The position numbers and the translations under genes were made by a program. The notes below the pieces were generated by a model. The model did no database searches, was not told the origin of the DNA, and was given only the letters and a program-made list of their open reading frames with translations. Source: Bordetella parapertussis (GTDB lineage Bacteria > Pseudomonadota > Gammaproteobacteria > Burkholderiales > SG8-39). Taken from it: 7,494 nucleotides of DNA. Positions 1 through 6,223 of this stretch are shown one piece after another; position 1 is the stretch's first letter, and every line of letters starts with the position of its first letter. The DNA lies in NCBI GenBank assembly GCA_945906975.1, contig CAMDRY010000148.1, positions 1 to 7,494 on the forward strand, written 5' to 3'.

Positions 1-175
1 CATCGGCGCGCGCCGCGCAGTAGTACCCGTCTGGATCTTGTCCCAGCCTGTACTCACGACTTACTGTGCTCGGATGAACCCCGATTTGACGCGCAATGAC
101 CTCGCTAGTCAGAGGCCTGCGTTTGCCCAGCTCGATGTGATAGCGTTGCCCAAAGGTGAGATGCTTGTAGCGCAT
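1..175 (-). CDS. IS30-family transposase, N-terminal fragment (cut by window edge)
   Basis: Translation of the minus strand from the ATG at 175 gives 58 codons that stay open to the left edge, so the gene is cut by the window, not visibly broken. The protein begins MRYKHLTFGQRYHIELG and continues with a helix-turn-helix: EVIARQIGVHPSTVSRE at about residues 25-41. This is the HTH_38-type DNA-binding region at the N-terminus of IS30 transposases. The DDE catalytic core would lie beyond the edge. The start is supported by a perfect AGGAG ribosome-binding site at 186-182, six bases before the ATG. The leader and the early codons form a 12-bp inverted repeat (see separate entry). The family call rests on the HTH pattern plus the IS30-like terminus; whether the element is intact cannot be judged here. 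Confidence 0.8.
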   Translation of the reverse strand, partial: MRYKHLTFGQRYHIELGKRRPLTSEVIARQIGVHPSTVSREYRLGQDPDGYYCAARAD

Positions 176-232
176 GGGATGCTCCTATCCGTCTTCGCAA
201 ACAGAAAGGTACACCCAGGGGCATCTCACCTT
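153..232 (-). promoter_or_regulatory. 12-bp perfect inverted repeat enclosing the transposase ribosome-binding site
   Basis: Positions 221-232 (gcatctcacctt) and 153-164 (aaggtgagatgc) are exact reverse complements. In a minus-strand RNA, the arm at 232-221 would pair with transposase codons 4-8. The AGGAG site and start codon would then sit in the 56-nt loop at the base of a 12-bp stem. This could reduce translation, especially from transcripts entering from outside the element; that mechanism is known for several IS families. Alternatively the arms may be protein-binding sites. The complementarity is seen directly; the function is inferred. Confidence 0.5.
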
Positions 233-247
233 CCTCTAAAGCCCGGA

Positions 248-272
248 TGTTGCACTTCGAGGTTTAATTCGC
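248..272. repeat. Putative terminal inverted repeat of the IS30-family element
   Basis: A block on the minus strand from 272 to 248 runs gcgaattaaacc...cgaagtgcaaca, just outside the transposase leader. Its position and A-rich then gcaaca composition match what I recall of IS30-family ends. The partner repeat lies outside the window, so the call is inferential and the outer edge may be off by a few bases. Confidence 0.5.
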
Positions 273-373
273 AGGTGTGTGCGGATGGTCCGGCGGGCTG
301 CTGTCGGCGGTGTAACATGGAGGGCTTGGCTGTCATCGGGCGGCCTTGTAATCACTTTTAATGGTGTGAACGC

Positions 374-1363
374 ATGGAACAGCAAGAAATGGTACCGGTC
401 ACCATCCTCACCGGCTTTCTGGGTAGCGGCAAGACCACGCTCTTGAATCGCATCCTGAAGGAAGAGCACGGCCACAAAGTGGCGGTGATCGAAAATGAAT
501 TCGGCGAGGCCGGGATCGACAACGAGATCCTGGTGCAGAACCGCGACGAGCAGATCATCGAGATGAACAACGGCTGCATCTGCTGCACCGTGCGCGGCGA
601 CCTGACGCGCATCCTCAATGAGCTCAGGGACAAGCGCGTGGCCGGCACACTCAATTTCGAGCGCGTCATCATCGAGACGACCGGCATGGCCGATCCGGGT
701 CCGGTGGCGCAGACCTTTTTCATGGAAGAGGACATCGGCAATTACTACCTGCTCGATTCCATCATCACCGTGGTCGACGCCAAGCACGCCAACCAGCAAC
801 TCGATGATTTTCGCGAAGCGCAGGAGCAGGTGGGTTTTGCCGACCGCATCCTGCTGTCCAAGACCGACCTTGTCGCCGAGGGCGACCAGGAAAAGCTGCG
901 TATGCGCCTGTTGAAGATGAATCCGCGCGCGCCCATCCGCAAGGTGCATTTCGGCGAGACGCCGTTAAAGGACATTCTCGATATCCGCGGCTTCAACCTC
1001 AACGCCATCCTGGAAATAGAGCCGGAGTTTCTGGAAGAAGACCATCACGAGCACGATGAGCATGTGCGCTCATTTGTGTTCCGCTCCGAGCGCCCCTTCG
1101 ACGGCCTCAAGCTCGAGGAGTTTCTGTCCGGCCTGGTGCAGGTCTATGGCAATGACATGCTGCGCTACAAGGGCGTGCTGTCGATGAAGTCTAATGCCAA
1201 TCGCGTGGTGTTCCAGGGCGTGCATATGTTGATGGGCGGCGATCTTGGCAAGCCCTGGGGTGCCGACGAAAAGCGCGAGAGCAAGATGGTTTTCATCGGC
1301 CGCAAGCTGCCCGAGGACCTGTTTATCAAAGGCCTGGAGCAATGCCTGGCCGAGGCTGATTAG
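374..1363 (+). CDS. CobW/COG0523-family metal chaperone GTPase
   Basis: This 329-residue cytoplasmic GTPase belongs to the G3E family (CobW/YjiA/YeiR/ZigA type), which binds Zn or a similar metal and uses GTP hydrolysis to pass it to client proteins. Visible motifs are the Walker A GFLGSGKTT at residues 14-22, the signature metal site GCICC at 67-71 (Cys68, Cys70, Cys71), a Walker B-like region ending ETTG at 101-104, and the guanine-specificity motif SKTD at 162-165. A His/acid linker HHEHDEH lies at 224-230, followed by a CobW_C domain to the end. Length is normal for the family. The ATG at 374 is the first possible start, since an in-frame stop lies at 359-361. No clear Shine-Dalgarno is present; the ATG at 389 is an alternative. 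A small secreted protein gene follows after 45 bp, then a ZnuD-like receptor, which suggests a zinc role rather than cobalamin. The subfamily and client are not determined. Confidence 0.93.
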   Translation: MEQQEMVPVTILTGFLGSGKTTLLNRILKEEHGHKVAVIENEFGEAGIDNEILVQNRDEQIIEMNNGCICCTVRGDLTRILNELRDKRVAGTLNFERVIIETTGMADPGPVAQTFFMEEDIGNYYLLDSIITVVDAKHANQQLDDFREAQEQVGFADRILLSKTDLVAEGDQEKLRMRLLKMNPRAPIRKVHFGETPLKDILDIRGFNLNAILEIEPEFLEEDHHEHDEHVRSFVFRSERPFDGLKLEEFLSGLVQVYGNDMLRYKGVLSMKSNANRVVFQGVHMLMGGDLGKPWGADEKRESKMVFIGRKLPEDLFIKGLEQCLAEAD

Positions 1364-1369
1364 GCCTTT

Positions 1370-1399
1370 CTGGCAGCAGTCACTTTTCCCGGTTAGACT
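1370..1399 (+). promoter_or_regulatory. Weak candidate promoter directly before the small secreted protein gene
   Basis: CTGGCA at 1370-1375 and TAGACT at 1394-1399, with an 18-bp spacer, each match four of six bases of the sigma70 -35 and -10 consensus. Transcription would start at or next to the ATG at 1409. That gene has no Shine-Dalgarno, so a leaderless transcript is possible. A 6-bp inverted repeat, GCAGTC at 1376-1381 with GACTGC at 1396-1401, overlaps the site and could be an operator or a small hairpin. This is a tentative reading; co-transcription from the GTPase gene is equally possible. Confidence 0.25.
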
Positions 1400-1408
1400 G
1401 CCCCCTCT

Positions 1409-1783
1409 ATGAATCGCCTGTTGCGCCATGTGCTGATTGCGCTGGTCCTGCTGTTTTCACAGCAGGCGGCGCTGTTGCACGTCATGGACCACGCCATGGG
1501 ATCGGCGACCGGCGACACGGCCGGACAGCCCGACGACGGCTTTGCCTTCGCGCGCGGTGAGCAGAACACGCCGCAAACCGGCCACCCGGCCGAGCAGTGC
1601 CTGGCCTTTCATGCCATCGACAGCGCCATGCCCGGCGGCGCGACGGCCGGCGCCGCTTCCTGCAGGGGCGACACCCCCGTCGCCCGTTTTGTCCTTCCGC
1701 TTGCCTTTGCGCCGCGCGTTGTCTTCGACTCGCGCGCGCCCCCCCCGTCTCCTAGTCTGCTGCAAAGGACGCCGCTTCTCTAG
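1409..1783 (+). CDS. Small secreted protein of unknown function, DUF2946-like
   Basis: The 124-residue product begins with a positively charged start and a hydrophobic stretch at residues 8-24 (HVLIALVLLFSQQAALL), a probable signal peptide or N-terminal anchor. The rest is polar and low in complexity, with His24, His28, His59 and His68, and two cysteines, Cys64 (AEQCLAF) and Cys85 (ASCRGD). The tail holds RAPPPSPSLL. The signal peptide, sparse Cys/His and RAPP tail recall DUF2946 proteins, and the window's clear DUF2946 member also ends with RAPP; that link is inference. It sits 45 bp after the GTPase and 67 bp before the ZnuD-like receptor, all in one direction, so it is probably part of the same metal-uptake unit. 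No Shine-Dalgarno precedes the ATG. Coding status is supported by the length, the signal peptide and the tight placement. Function is unknown. Confidence 0.65.
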   Translation: MNRLLRHVLIALVLLFSQQAALLHVMDHAMGSATGDTAGQPDDGFAFARGEQNTPQTGHPAEQCLAFHAIDSAMPGGATAGAASCRGDTPVARFVLPLAFAPRVVFDSRAPPPSPSLLQRTPLL

Positions 1784-1839
1784 CGGAGGCGGTCATGTTT
1801 GCCGTTGCGGCGCAGGCCGCGTTCGACGGTATGCGCATT

Positions 1840-1844
1840 GGGAG
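1840..1844 (+). promoter_or_regulatory. Ribosome-binding site of the ZnuD-like receptor
   Basis: GGGAG lies seven bases before the ATG at 1851. It decides the start: the frame remains open for 138 codons upstream, overlapping the preceding gene, but nothing there looks like a signal peptide. Confidence 0.7.
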
Positions 1845-1850
1845 CAAAGC

Positions 1851-4010
1851 ATGTTCAATCAAAGAAAAATGGGAATCGCCGTGGCGTGCGCGCTGGCTTT
1901 CCCGGCAGGTACTTATGCACAACAGCAACAAAAAGCCACGCAAGCAAAAGAAGATGATGTTGCCGTCACGGTCACTGCCAACCCGCTGGGTTCGAGCAGT
2001 CTGTTCGACCTTGCCGTTCCCGCTTCGGTACTGCAGGGCCAGAGTCTGCTGCTAAGGCGCGCCAGCACGCTTGGCGAGACCCTCTCGGGCGAGCCCGGGC
2101 TTTCGGGCACCTCCTTTGGCGCCGGCGCCAGCCGGCCGGTTATCCGCGGTCTCGATAGCGACCGCGTGCGCATCCTGCAAAACGGCGTCGGCATGCTCGA
2201 TGCTTCTTCGCTGTCGTTTGATCACGCGGTGGCGGTCGATCCGCTTATCGCCGATCGCATCGAGGTGGTACGCGGACCGGCGGCGCTGCTCTACGGCGGC
2301 AATGCCGTGGGTGGGGTGGTCAACGTCATCGACAACCGTGTGCCCCAGGAGGCGATCAACGGCGTGACCGGTGCCATCGAACCGCGCTTTGGCGGTGCCG
2401 ACAACGAAAAAAGCGGGGCGGTGAAGATCGATGCCGGGAACGGCAGCTTTGCCGTGCACGCGGATATGTACGCGCGCAAGACGGACAACACACAAATACC
2501 GGGTTTTGCGCGCTCGGCGCGCCAGCGCGCTGCCGATACCGCGGCCACCGCGCAGCCCCGGGATTTTGTTCGCAATAGCCGGGCCAATTCCGACGGCGGT
2601 GCGCTGGGCGCCTCGTTGACCTGGGACAAGGGTTTCGCCGGACTCTCCTATGCGGACTTTAATACCAATTACGGTTCGCCAATAGAAGCGGCGGTGCGCG
2701 TCGATATGAAAAGCGCGCGCTGGGATCTTGCCGGGGAGGTGCGCGAGGTCGGCGGTTTCATCGAGGCGGTGAAGTTCAAGTACGGCCGCACCGGCTACGA
2801 GCATCGCGAGATAGATGCCGGCGTAGTCGGCACGACGTTCAAGAACAAGGGCTATGAGTCTCGTATCGAGGCAAAGCACGGCACCCTCGGCCCGTTTCGC
2901 GGCATGATCGGGATGCAGTTCAACAACGCCGATTTTTCCGCGCTTGGCAACGAGGCCTTCGTGCCGCAAACGAATACAGACGCAAAGGGCGTGTTCATCT
3001 ACGAGGAATTGCCGCTGGGCGACTGGAAGTTCAATGCCGGTGCGAGGGTGGACGCAAGCCGGGTGAAATCGGCAGGTGGCGGCGCGGTGATTCCAACCAC
3101 GTCCGCCTCGTCACTGGCCGGCACGCCGCGCTTTGGCGCCGCGCAGGCCAGGGATTTCGCGCCCAAGGCCCTGAGTTTTGGCGTTGTCTACAACATTTCC
3201 AAGACCGTGTCGCTGGCGGCGAACACGGCCTACACCGAACGCGCGCCGACCTACGCCGAGTTGTTCGCCAACGGCCCGCATGTTGCGACCGGCCGCTTCG
3301 AGGTCGGCAACAGCAGTGTTGGCAAAGAGCAGTCCAAGGCTGTTGATGTGGCTTTGCGCATGCGCTCGGGCGCCAATTCCGGGTCAGTGGGCGTGTTCTA
3401 CAACCGTTTCAGGAATTTCATCACCCTGGCCGACAGCGGCGTTACGCGCGATGCCGCCGGGCACAGCAGCGCGGCCGGTGACAATTTGTCCGACTTTGGC
3501 GACGGCACCTCCACCGTGTCCAACAACGCCGGTGCGGCGTCAAAAATTCTGCCCGAGTCGGTGTTCCGCGCCGTCCCGGCGGAGTTTCGCGGCCTGGAGG
3601 CACAGGGGCGGTTTCGCATCATGGACAAGGGCGGGGATCTTGATCTGAAACTCAAGGCCGATTACGTCAGGGCGACAATCAGCGATACCGGCCAGCCGCT
3701 GCCGCGCATTTCGCCCTTGCGCCTTGGCGTCGGCCTGGAGTATCGCCTCCAGCAATGGAGTTCCGGGATTGACGTTGAACATGCGGCAAAACAAAACCGC
3801 GTCAGTACCAACGAGCGCGCCACGGATGCCTACACACTGGTCAATGCCAACGTGAGTTATCGCTTCAGGACGGGCGCTGCGAATTGGGATGCCTTCTTGC
3901 GCGGCAACAACCTGCTCAACCAGGAGGCGCGTAACCATGTTTCTTTTGTCAAGGATGTTGCGCCCATGCCCGGGCGCGGAGTTCTGGTTGGCGTGCGCGG
4001 TTTGTTCTGA
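1851..4010 (+). CDS. TonB-dependent outer-membrane receptor, ZnuD-like (probable zinc or metal uptake)
   Basis: This is a 719-residue TonB-dependent transporter of the outer membrane. A signal peptide covers residues 1-23, with likely cleavage after TYA and before QQQQ. A TonB-box-like stretch, DDVAVTVTA, lies at 35-43. The plug domain (about 50-165) contains SRPVIRGLDSDRVRILQNG at 94-112, SFDHAVAVDPL at 122-132 and RGPAALLYGGNAVGGVVN at 141-158; these blocks are characteristic of the ZnuD group. The beta-barrel fills the rest and ends GVRGLF with a terminal Phe, as expected for barrel assembly. The start at 1851 has a GGGAG site at 1840-1844, seven bases away; the reading frame is open further upstream but without a signal peptide. 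The upstream CobW-type GTPase supports zinc. Unlike Neisseria ZnuD as I recall it, no His-rich loop is visible, and the only Cys is in the signal peptide, so the substrate is not certain. Confidence 0.9.
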   Translation: MFNQRKMGIAVACALAFPAGTYAQQQQKATQAKEDDVAVTVTANPLGSSSLFDLAVPASVLQGQSLLLRRASTLGETLSGEPGLSGTSFGAGASRPVIRGLDSDRVRILQNGVGMLDASSLSFDHAVAVDPLIADRIEVVRGPAALLYGGNAVGGVVNVIDNRVPQEAINGVTGAIEPRFGGADNEKSGAVKIDAGNGSFAVHADMYARKTDNTQIPGFARSARQRAADTAATAQPRDFVRNSRANSDGGALGASLTWDKGFAGLSYADFNTNYGSPIEAAVRVDMKSARWDLAGEVREVGGFIEAVKFKYGRTGYEHREIDAGVVGTTFKNKGYESRIEAKHGTLGPFRGMIGMQFNNADFSALGNEAFVPQTNTDAKGVFIYEELPLGDWKFNAGARVDASRVKSAGGGAVIPTTSASSLAGTPRFGAAQARDFAPKALSFGVVYNISKTVSLAANTAYTERAPTYAELFANGPHVATGRFEVGNSSVGKEQSKAVDVALRMRSGANSGSVGVFYNRFRNFITLADSGVTRDAAGHSSAAGDNLSDFGDGTSTVSNNAGAASKILPESVFRAVPAEFRGLEAQGRFRIMDKGGDLDLKLKADYVRATISDTGQPLPRISPLRLGVGLEYRLQQWSSGIDVEHAAKQNRVSTNERATDAYTLVNANVSYRFRTGAANWDAFLRGNNLLNQEARNHVSFVKDVAPMPGRGVLVGVRGLF

Positions 4011-4030
4011 GCGTACCGCAAGCCTGCAGT

Positions 4031-4064
4031 CCGTCTCCTTTGGAAGCCTGTCCGGGGGAGACGG
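4031..4064 (+). terminator. Hairpin downstream of the receptor gene, possible weak terminator
   Basis: CCGTCTCC at 4031-4038 pairs perfectly with GGAGACGG at 4057-4064 around an 18-nt loop, 21 bp after the receptor stop codon. No T-run follows, so it is not a classical intrinsic terminator. It may be a processing or stability structure, or part of a Rho-dependent end. The location between two transcription units is suitable. Confidence 0.35.
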
Positions 4065-4148
4065 GCCGGCCGCAGAAACGCTTGCTGTGCCGCTTATGCA
4101 GGCCATGTTGCGGGTATCCGACCGGCTGAAAGCTGATTGGGATTTCCA

Positions 4149-4177
4149 TTGATTTGCGCTGATGACGGTGGAATAAT
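4149..4177 (+). promoter_or_regulatory. Sigma70-type promoter for the STAS-domain gene
   Basis: TTGATT at 4149-4154 (four of six consensus bases) and AATAAT at 4172-4177 (five of six) are separated by exactly 17 bp. Transcription would start near 4184, leaving a leader of about 40 nt before the GTG at 4225. It is the best promoter-like sequence I find in the window and suggests that the STAS gene is transcribed separately from the receptor operon. Confidence 0.55.
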
Positions 4178-4224
4178 CGGCGGCGACGTTACGTTAACTC
4201 CGACACGTAAAACCAAGGTAAATC

Positions 4225-5682
4225 GTGGCTTTTTCCCTGTTCGGCAAGAAGGACGGTTCGCCGTCCAAAAAGCCGGAAACCCCAAAAGCTGATGCAGCGC
4301 CAGCCGCGTCCGGTAAAGCCGCGCCGTCAGTTCCACCCGTGTCAATGCCGGATCCGGCGCCACCGCGCGCAGCGGACGAAGACGGCGACCTTTCACTCGA
4401 CTTCACCAGTTTTGTTCTCCTGCCCATGCGTACCGCAGAGGGCCTGCGGGCGCAGCAAGCTGCGCCGGCCAAGGCTTCCGCACCCGCCGCGCCCGTGACT
4501 AAACCGGCAACCCAGGCCACCCCGAAACCCGCGTCAATAGGCGCTTCCAAGACGGTGCCCGCAGCGCCACAAGCGGCCGGGACAAAGCCTGCGCCGATCG
4601 TGCCAGCCGTGGCCAGGGCGCCTGTGCAACGCAAGCCGCCGCCGCCCGACTCGGTGATGAGCATCGAGGTCACCAGCACGACTGACGGCCTGGCCGTGGT
4701 CGAGGAGGCGGCGATCCTGTTTGCCAACGCGCAGGATCAAAGCACGCTTGCGGTCCTGCTCAAGGCCGTGCGTGAAGATGACAACAGCAAACCGGCGCGG
4801 CAAATCTGGCTGATGCTGTTCGACATGTATCAGCACCTGGGCATGAAAAAGGAACACGAGGAACTCGCGCTGCAGTTCGCGGCAAAATTCGAGCGCTCGC
4901 CGCCGACCTGGATAGAGCGGCAGGCCAAGGCGGTGGCGGCGATGCCCAACACCGGCGGCTCCAGTTTCGTTGCGTTTGGCGAGGTGCTTGACGCATGCAT
5001 CGCGGTCCAGATCGACCAGGCACACCAGATCGCGGTCAAGAGCCCCGCGCTGCGTTTTGATCTTTCCAAGCTGGTGTCGGTCGATGCCACCGGTTGCCGC
5101 CTGTTGCTGCAGTGCCTGCAACAGCTCAAGCGCGGTGGGAAATCGGCGGTGCTCTCCGGCGAGGCGAAAATCATCGCGCTGCTGGTCGCGCAGGCCGGCG
5201 TTGGCGACAAGGCCGCAGACCAGGCGTTCTGGCTGCTCCTGCTTGAGGTCTACCAGATACTCGGCTTGCACGATGCTTACGAAGAGGCGGCGCTTAACTT
5301 CGCCATCACCTATGAACTGTCCCCCCCGGCCTGGGAGCCGGCCGCGCTTGCGCCGCCGCCGCGCGGCGCCGTTCGATCCGCGGGGCCGCCCCAGGTCGTG
5401 CCGGCCGAGCAGGTGATGCGCCTCGCCGGCGATATCACCGGTGCCGACTGCAGCACGCTGAAGGCTGTTGTTGAATACGCCGCCGGTTTTAATCCGGTGG
5501 TGATTGATTTTTCCGCGGTGGCGCGTGTTGATTTCGCTAACGCGGGCCAGTTGCTCAACACCTTCAGCAAACTTCACCAGGCCGGCAAGGCGGTAAAAAT
5601 TCGCGGTGCCAACGAGTTGATCCTGGCCTTGTTTGGTGTGATGGGTGTGCAGGCGGTCACCGGCATCGAGCAAAAATGCTGA
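4225..5682 (+). CDS. Double STAS-domain protein with duplicated helical module
   Basis: The 485-residue protein has no signal peptide or membrane segment and is probably cytoplasmic. Residues 1-145 are a charged start (FGKKDGSPSKK) followed by a Pro/Ala/Lys-rich, likely disordered linker. A helical module spans about 155-229, then a STAS-like domain about 245-325, a second helical module about 330-370, a short Pro-rich linker, and a second STAS domain about 388-485. The two helical modules align over 35 residues (W195-W229 and W336-W370) with 18 identities, including YQxLG and the closing SPPxW. The first STAS domain has VDATG at the usual phospho-site loop (Thr289); the second has FANAG, with no Ser or Thr there. 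The GTG start at 4225 has AAGG at 4215-4218. STAS domains commonly bind partner proteins in regulation or lipid transport (SpoIIAA, MlaB), but the specific job here is unknown. Its neighbours are metal genes without obvious linkage. Confidence 0.85.
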   Translation: MAFSLFGKKDGSPSKKPETPKADAAPAASGKAAPSVPPVSMPDPAPPRAADEDGDLSLDFTSFVLLPMRTAEGLRAQQAAPAKASAPAAPVTKPATQATPKPASIGASKTVPAAPQAAGTKPAPIVPAVARAPVQRKPPPPDSVMSIEVTSTTDGLAVVEEAAILFANAQDQSTLAVLLKAVREDDNSKPARQIWLMLFDMYQHLGMKKEHEELALQFAAKFERSPPTWIERQAKAVAAMPNTGGSSFVAFGEVLDACIAVQIDQAHQIAVKSPALRFDLSKLVSVDATGCRLLLQCLQQLKRGGKSAVLSGEAKIIALLVAQAGVGDKAADQAFWLLLLEVYQILGLHDAYEEAALNFAITYELSPPAWEPAALAPPPRGAVRSAGPPQVVPAEQVMRLAGDITGADCSTLKAVVEYAAGFNPVVIDFSAVARVDFANAGQLLNTFSKLHQAGKAVKIRGANELILALFGVMGVQAVTGIEQKC

Positions 5683-5724
5683 ACCCGGCGGCCGATTTGC
5701 CTTGATCGATTGCGGTGTGATTAA

Positions 5725-6114
5725 ATGCCGCGCATGGGATTGACCCGCACATCGCGACGCATCGCCGGCTGGCTGGCCATTCTGGCCATGGCGCTCAACG
5801 CGCTGTGGCCGCTGGCGGCCAACGCCAAACCGGCCGGCGCATTCGATCTTTCCACCGAAATCTGCACGGTCGGCGGCGTAAAGAGCTTTGCCGGCGGCAG
5901 CGGCATTCCCCAGCCGGCCGATACCACGCACCAGCCCAATTGCTCGTTCTGCACCTTTGGCGCGGACAAGCTGGTGTTGCCGTCCGTGGCTAGCGGCGCA
6001 GTCCTCGCCGTCATGGAGTCCGCGGGGTTTGCACCGCAGATTCCGCAAATGCGGCCGCTCCAGCCGCAAAGCTATTACCCCGCGCATCCCCGCGCCCCCC
6101 CAGCGCTCTGCTGA
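5725..6114 (+). CDS. DUF2946-family small secreted protein
   Basis: The 129-residue protein has a Arg-rich start and hydrophobic signal segment (GWLAILAMALNALWPLAANA, residues 15-34), with likely cleavage after ANA. The mature part has Cys47 (EICTVGG), the pair Cys73/Cys76 (NCSFC), and a tail with RAPPALC ending in Cys129. The CTxxG plus CxxC pattern and the RAPP tail match DUF2946, a family of unknown function often found near copper or other metal transport genes. Location would be periplasmic or membrane-anchored. It lies 42 bp after the STAS gene and 109 bp before a secreted propeller protein with its own Cys/His motifs, suggesting a shared metal task. No Shine-Dalgarno is visible; ATG 5725 and ATG 5734 are both possible starts. 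TTGCCT at 5697-5702 and TTAAAT at 5721-5726 could be a promoter giving an almost leaderless message, but the match is weak. Confidence 0.85.
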   Translation: MPRMGLTRTSRRIAGWLAILAMALNALWPLAANAKPAGAFDLSTEICTVGGVKSFAGGSGIPQPADTTHQPNCSFCTFGADKLVLPSVASGAVLAVMESAGFAPQIPQMRPLQPQSYYPAHPRAPPALC

Positions 6115-6126
6115 AATTTGTTTGTT

Positions 6127-6149
6127 GCTACGCGGCGCCAGCGCGTAGC
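6127..6149. repeat. Perfect 8-bp hairpin between the DUF2946 and propeller genes
   Basis: GCTACGCG at 6127-6134 pairs with CGCGTAGC at 6142-6149 around a 7-nt loop. The right arm also forms a second small palindrome, CGTAGCCTACG at 6144-6154, so two alternative structures exist. No T-run follows on either strand, so a simple terminator is unlikely. It could be a REP-like element or an mRNA processing or attenuation structure. No second copy is seen in the window. Confidence 0.5.
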
Positions 6150-6211
6150 CTACGTCGCGGGTGCGGCGGTGAGGCGCATTGCTTGGCGTCCACAGTTCCC
6201 CGATTCAGCTT

Positions 6212-6216
6212 CAGGA
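6212..6216 (+). promoter_or_regulatory. Ribosome-binding site deciding the start of the propeller gene
   Basis: The sequence CAGGAG (6212-6217) includes a strong AGGAG motif 6-7 bases before the ATG at 6224. An in-frame start at 6179 would add 15 residues but lacks a comparable site, so 6224 is preferred. Confidence 0.7.
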
Positions 6217-6223
6217 GCCATCT

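Larger units (their letters stand above)
1..272 (-). mobile_element. Right-hand end of an IS30-family insertion sequence (left part outside window)
   Basis: The minus strand carries the 5' part of an IS30-type transposase starting at 175. Outside it, about 73 bp upstream of the start codon, lies a likely terminal inverted repeat at about 248-272. Read inward from the outer edge (272 to 248) it starts gcgaattaaacc and ends cgaagtgcaaca. As remembered, this resembles IS30-family termini, which end in a similar gcaaca block. The exact boundary and the target duplication cannot be fixed because the other end is outside the window. The element lies about 100 bp upstream of the CobW-type GTPase gene and faces away from it. 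Confidence 0.7.

Noticed and set aside
311..318. TGTAACAT as a Zur operator
   Set aside because: Only a half-site; no matching inverted half at the proper distance.
38..361. 107-codon open frame on the plus strand
   Set aside because: It is antisense to the IS30 transposase and crosses the putative IS end; composition shows no domain.
1437..1850. Upstream extension of the receptor frame by 138 codons
   Set aside because: It overlaps the small secreted protein in another frame, is Arg/Pro-rich without a signal peptide, and a good ribosome site plus signal peptide mark the start at 1851.
1784..1850. Cobalamin riboswitch before the TonB-dependent receptor, suggested by the CobW-type neighbour
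   Set aside because: The gap is only 67 bp and no B12-box-like sequence is visible; the plug resembles ZnuD, not BtuB.
2052..2969. 305-codon open frame on the minus strand
   Set aside because: Antisense to the conserved plug and early barrel of the receptor; no motif or ribosome site.
4064..4071. GGCCGGCC palindrome
   Set aside because: A short GC palindrome, expected often in high-GC DNA; no supporting context.
4534..6087. 517-codon open frame on the minus strand
   Set aside because: It lies antisense to the STAS and DUF2946 genes, is rich in Arg/Gly/His as expected for the reverse of a high-GC gene, and shows no recognisable domain.
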